A stretch of 17,429 bases of DNA from Methylobacter sp. (GTDB taxonomy: Bacteria > Pseudomonadota > Gammaproteobacteria > Methylococcales > Methylomonadaceae). Below are positions 14,007 to 17,429 of the stretch, one piece after another. The stretch is from contig JALNYY010000092.1 in the NCBI GenBank assembly GCA_023229605.1, positions 1-17,429 of the forward strand. Reading direction: 5' to 3'. Both the position numbers and the translations under genes were made by a program. The notes under the pieces were generated by a model. That model was not told the DNA's origin, ran no database searches, and worked only from the letters and a program-made list of their open reading frames with translations. Positions within the stretch are counted from its first letter, which is position 1, and each line of letters starts with the position of its first letter.

Positions 14007-17000
14007 GCTTGCCAGCCTGGAAACTGAATAACGAAAAACGCTGGCATATCAGCGTAGTCCTTACCACTCTAACGCCCTTGCATATCGGTTCCGGCGAATT
14101 TTTCGAGCGCGACGACATCAAAAACACCGATGGCGAGCCGGTAAAAATCAATGCCTGCATCAAAGGTAGCAAAGGCAGGCCTATTATTCCCGGCTCCACT
14201 ATAAAGGGAAAATTATATCAGTGGTTAAAGACCCGGAATGCAGAAGAAAGCCTGCTGGAAAACCTGTTCGGTAAAGGCCATAACCCTGCCAACAATGATC
14301 AAGGCAGAGGCGGGAAGGCGGAGTTCCATGATGCCGAAATCATCGAACCATTAACCGGTAGCCAACCTTGGCCTTATTGGCGTGAAGAACACCAGACTTT
14401 CATTGCAGCTTCCACAGCCATAGACAGGCACAAACAAGCGGCCCTACAGCAAAGCCTGCACTACATGGAAACCGTCCCTACCGGAATCCGGTTTAAATTC
14501 ACCTTGACTGGTGTAATGAACGATAAAGAAGCTGCATTGCTGATTGCCGCTTTGGATAGTTTTGACAAAAACAAAAACCAACCCTGCTTTGGCGCAGACG
14601 GAGCCAATGCCTACGGACGCATGGAACTGCATGGACATCTTCACATTAAAGTAATGGGCGCGAAGGAAATTTCCAAGTGGCTGAATGATTTTAGAAAAAA
14701 TGACACAAAAATGGCTATGGATAGTGCCGGAAACCTGCAACCACAAGAAATAGATAAATTGATCAAGCGAGGAAAAGCACTGTTTGGCGCTAACTGTGAT
14801 GAGCTAAAGCTTGGCCTCACCTTAAAATTCAAAGGGCCTTTTCTAGTCAACGACCCTTACGCGGTAAAAAGATTGAGTTCGGATGAGAAACACAAAACCG
14901 ATCACTTCCCATTGTTGGATAAAGACTTGAATCCTTACTTACCCGTTTCTTCATTCCGTGGCGTAATGCGCAGCCAAGCGGAGCGCATCATCCGTACCTT
15001 GGACGGAAGGTGTTGCTCGACCGACGACCCTTGCGAGTCTATCTATGACAAAGACGATTTAAACAAGCTTTGCCTTGCCTGCCGGATATTCGGCGCATCC
15101 GGTTGGAAAACCGTCATTAATCTTCATGATTTTAAACCTGTCGGCAAAAGTCAAAAAACCAAACAAGACTTTGTCGCCATCGACCGATTTCATGGCGGCG
15201 GCAAAGACGGCGCAAAATTTGACGCCACCCATTTCGAACGTCCTGAATTCGAAAGCGCCATCACCTTTTCACCGCGCATGGCAGGCAATGCCCTGGACTG
15301 GGGTAAAGGATTGTTAGCGCTGGTGTTACGAGACATGCAGGAAGGCGATATAACTTTCGGTTACGGCGCAAACAAAGGCTACGGCAGTTTGGAGTCTGCA
15401 TCAATAACAGGCATTGGGCAAATCAGTGAGTCGGATATTCAGGCGTTTCGTGATCAATGTGCGGCGTCACCACAACCCCGACATTGCGATGAGGTAACGC
15501 CTGCCAATCAACAAGACAAAATCCCGCTTTCCGATATTCACCAAGCAGCCAATAGCGGTTTCCACAATCCTTATCAATTTATTCCAAGTAAAGAGCCGGA
15601 CACCAACCATTGGCTGCCTGTATTGGGATTAAATGCCGATTCCCATCATTCACATGCCTTTTACCGGGATCAAACCGATGACGGTGAAAAACTTTACCAT
15701 GGCAGACTGATTTGCTGCCTGAACACCGAAACGCCCATATTTATTGGTGCTGACAAAAAAAAGAATACGGAGCCTGCGGAAATCAGCAACTATCGGCTCA
15801 ACGGCGAGCTTGCCATCCCGGCCACCTCGCTACGCGGCATGGTTTCATCGTTGGCAGAAGCCGCCAGCAACTCAGCCATGCGGGTGTTGGATAACGGTTT
15901 GTTGTCGTACCGAAAAAAAGCGGACGATGCATTAAGAAAAATAGGCATGGTCATTTATACGAGTAATAAATGCTTTGTCATTCCAATTAAGTCAAATGAT
16001 GTGATAAAACTCAAGCAGGCCTACACACCCGGCAATATGAGGGATTTTATCGAGAAAAGTAACTCATGGTCGCCTGAACATAATACCGTCTATTATCTTG
16101 ATAATAACGACATGCCTCAAGAAGGTTATGCGGTGGGGATGAAGCCCGGCATATTACGTATATTAGGCAAGGAAAGCAGAGAACAGGAACTGAAAAACAA
16201 ACTACACGAATTATTTATCCTTGTTCCGCTGAAATATGTCGATACAGAAAACAATAAATTCGACTATCAAGCCTACAAGAGCGCAATGATTCAGAGAGCT
16301 ATTGAAATTCCCGATCCAGTATTAAAGCGCTATTCGGAGCTTGCTGATCAACGCACAATGAGCCAAAAAAGTAATAAAGAGCTGAAAAAAGATGATACTT
16401 GTCAATCAGTAAGCTGGTTGCCATTTCATCTTAAGGGAACCAAACGCCAGTATGATGACAAGCATAAAATATGCAAACTTCAGATCAACGAATATGATTT
16501 GATTTATTATGCCGATACAATAAACGAAGTTAGCGAAATCTCATTCTCTTCAATTTGGCGAGGCAGAGTTGAAGCCAATGCTGGTCAAGCTAACAAAGTG
16601 TTTAGTTTTATACCCCCCGAACTTTTACCGTTCAATGAAAACAGAAAAAAAATCTCCCCGTCTGAGCTATTGTTCGGTTTTGTCCAGGCAAACAAAGATG
16701 GCAGCAAGGCTGATGATAAAGCGCAAGCATTTGCAGGCAAAGTGCGTATCAGCGCCGGAACCATTTTGGAGTATCCAAAAAACGAAGCGAACCTGCTTGA
16801 ACAAGAAGTAACCCTGAAAGCGCTATCAACACCCAAACCGCCTTCGCCCGCACTGTATTTTCGGACAAATAACGACAGTGATAGCACATATATCGACAAG
16901 CAAGAATTAGAACCGTCAACACATACCGCAAAAGGCCGCAAATACTATCTGCATGCCTTGCGAACAGATGACAACAAAGTGCAAATGCTTAATAATCAGG

Positions 17001-17429
17001 GTCAAATCGCCCATGCCGGAAAAATTGAATTTCCGTGGAAAACCCATGATGAGAATGATAATCCGCGACTCAAAGCTAAAATCAGGCCAATTACAGCCGA
17101 AACCGAATTTGAATTTAGCCTGGATTTCAACAACCTGACCGAATGGGAGCTGGGACTGCTCTGTTACGCCTTGCGGCCTACGGACAGCTTTCGTCACCGT
17201 ATCGGCATGGGCAAACCTCTTGGCCTGGGCAGTGTTAAAATAGACATCATGGCGTTGCAAACCATAGACCGCCAACAACGCTATGCACAAGATGGGGTCG
17301 AAGAAGACCGATTTAACCAACATAACTGGGTGAATACGCCCCATCAGGCAAGGCTTGAAAAGGCTGGGTACAGCCTTTCCCCGTCATCAGGGCCGCTTAA
17401 CCCTGAAATGCTAAGAGCAGCTTTTACTA
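14003..17429 (+). CDS. Giant multi-RAMP protein: Cas7-2x fused to Cas7-insertion (3' partial)
   Basis: This frame is open from an ATG overlapping the previous stop to the window end, giving at least 1142 residues. RAMP 1 (about 14-215) has TPLHIGSG (24-31), IIPGSTIKG (61-69) and AIDRHKQAA. RAMP 2 (about 267-470) has YLPVSSFRG (312-320), a zinc-site candidate with Cys338, Cys344, Cys357 and Cys360 ahead of RIFG, AIDRFHGGG, and FGYGANKGYG (452-461). A new module starts at FHNPYQFIP (520-528), as at the N terminus of TIGR03986-type RAMPs. RAMP 3 then has TPIFIGAD (577-584), AIPATSLRGM (604-613), a large insert to about 885, LFGF (890-893) and IGMGKPLGLG (1067-1076). Asp37/38, Asp284 and Asp584 sit in the loops that hold cutting aspartates in Cas7 proteins. 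It should line the guide RNA and cut target RNA. The C terminus is missing. Confidence 0.8.
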   Translation, partial: MSLPAWKLNNEKRWHISVVLTTLTPLHIGSGEFFERDDIKNTDGEPVKINACIKGSKGRPIIPGSTIKGKLYQWLKTRNAEESLLENLFGKGHNPANNDQGRGGKAEFHDAEIIEPLTGSQPWPYWREEHQTFIAASTAIDRHKQAALQQSLHYMETVPTGIRFKFTLTGVMNDKEAALLIAALDSFDKNKNQPCFGADGANAYGRMELHGHLHIKVMGAKEISKWLNDFRKNDTKMAMDSAGNLQPQEIDKLIKRGKALFGANCDELKLGLTLKFKGPFLVNDPYAVKRLSSDEKHKTDHFPLLDKDLNPYLPVSSFRGVMRSQAERIIRTLDGRCCSTDDPCESIYDKDDLNKLCLACRIFGASGWKTVINLHDFKPVGKSQKTKQDFVAIDRFHGGGKDGAKFDATHFERPEFESAITFSPRMAGNALDWGKGLLALVLRDMQEGDITFGYGANKGYGSLESASITGIGQISESDIQAFRDQCAASPQPRHCDEVTPANQQDKIPLSDIHQAANSGFHNPYQFIPSKEPDTNHWLPVLGLNADSHHSHAFYRDQTDDGEKLYHGRLICCLNTETPIFIGADKKKNTEPAEISNYRLNGELAIPATSLRGMVSSLAEAASNSAMRVLDNGLLSYRKKADDALRKIGMVIYTSNKCFVIPIKSNDVIKLKQAYTPGNMRDFIEKSNSWSPEHNTVYYLDNNDMPQEGYAVGMKPGILRILGKESREQELKNKLHELFILVPLKYVDTENNKFDYQAYKSAMIQRAIEIPDPVLKRYSELADQRTMSQKSNKELKKDDTCQSVSWLPFHLKGTKRQYDDKHKICKLQINEYDLIYYADTINEVSEISFSSIWRGRVEANAGQANKVFSFIPPELLPFNENRKKISPSELLFGFVQANKDGSKADDKAQAFAGKVRISAGTILEYPKNEANLLEQEVTLKALSTPKPPSPALYFRTNNDSDSTYIDKQELEPSTHTAKGRKYYLHALRTDDNKVQMLNNQGQIAHAGKIEFPWKTHDENDNPRLKAKIRPITAETEFEFSLDFNNLTEWELGLLCYALRPTDSFRHRIGMGKPLGLGSVKIDIMALQTIDRQQRYAQDGVEEDRFNQHNWVNTPHQARLEKAGYSLSPSSGPLNPEMLRAAFT

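Noticed and set aside
15075..16811. Several 60-80 residue frames inside the last gene (15075-15317, 15744-15935, 16569-16811)
   Set aside because: They lie in other frames within a continuous 1142-codon frame full of RAMP motifs, so they are chance openings.
14003..17429. Giant RAMP protein as a true type III-E Cas7-11
   Set aside because: Separate cas10 and Cas7-Cas5 genes are present, only three RAMPs are seen, and no TPR-CHAT partner is visible. The parts match a III-D-like set better.

Overview
The window suggests a Gram-negative bacterium with a moderately GC-rich genome, most likely a gammaproteobacterium. The evidence is the lipid A gene lpxB and two promoters of the extended -10 type. 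A methanotroph-like lineage (Methylococcales) is possible, but this is only an impression from gene content and nothing here proves it.

Bases 1-7581 are ordinary chromosomal genes. They are: the first codons of an unknown minus-strand gene; a class I/II aminotransferase with a rhodanese behind it; a 44-residue membrane peptide missed by long-ORF searches; a minus-strand run of an oxidoreductase, a DegT-type aminotransferase and lpxB; and a plus-strand HDOD-GAF-GGDEF protein. The oxidoreductase and aminotransferase look like GnnA and GnnB, which make the 3-amino sugar nucleotide used for amide-rich lipid A. Their position beside lpxB supports that reading.

Bases 7801 to the window end hold a type III CRISPR-Cas locus. 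It begins with a stand-alone cas6. After a 152-base gap come four tightly coupled genes: a CorA-like membrane protein, an HD-less Cas10 with an intact-looking cyclase site, a Cas7-Cas5 (Csx10-like) fusion, and a giant protein still open at the window edge after 1142 residues. The giant protein contains three RAMP domains. The first two look like a Cas7-2x module and the third looks like the Cas7-with-insertion (TIGR03986-like) module.

The subunit content recalls type III-D variants, but Cas7-2x and Cas7-insertion, separate proteins in the type III-Dv system as I recall it, appear fused here. This resembles a partial step toward the single-protein Cas7-11 design while Cas10 signalling is kept. 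The expected logic is as follows: Cas6 makes the guide RNA, the two RAMP proteins form the backbone and cut target RNA, Cas10 makes a nucleotide messenger, and the CorA-like protein is the membrane effector. In known systems with CorA effectors the messenger is SAM-AMP. No CRISPR array, cas1/cas2, separate Cas11 or messenger-degrading enzyme is visible in the window.
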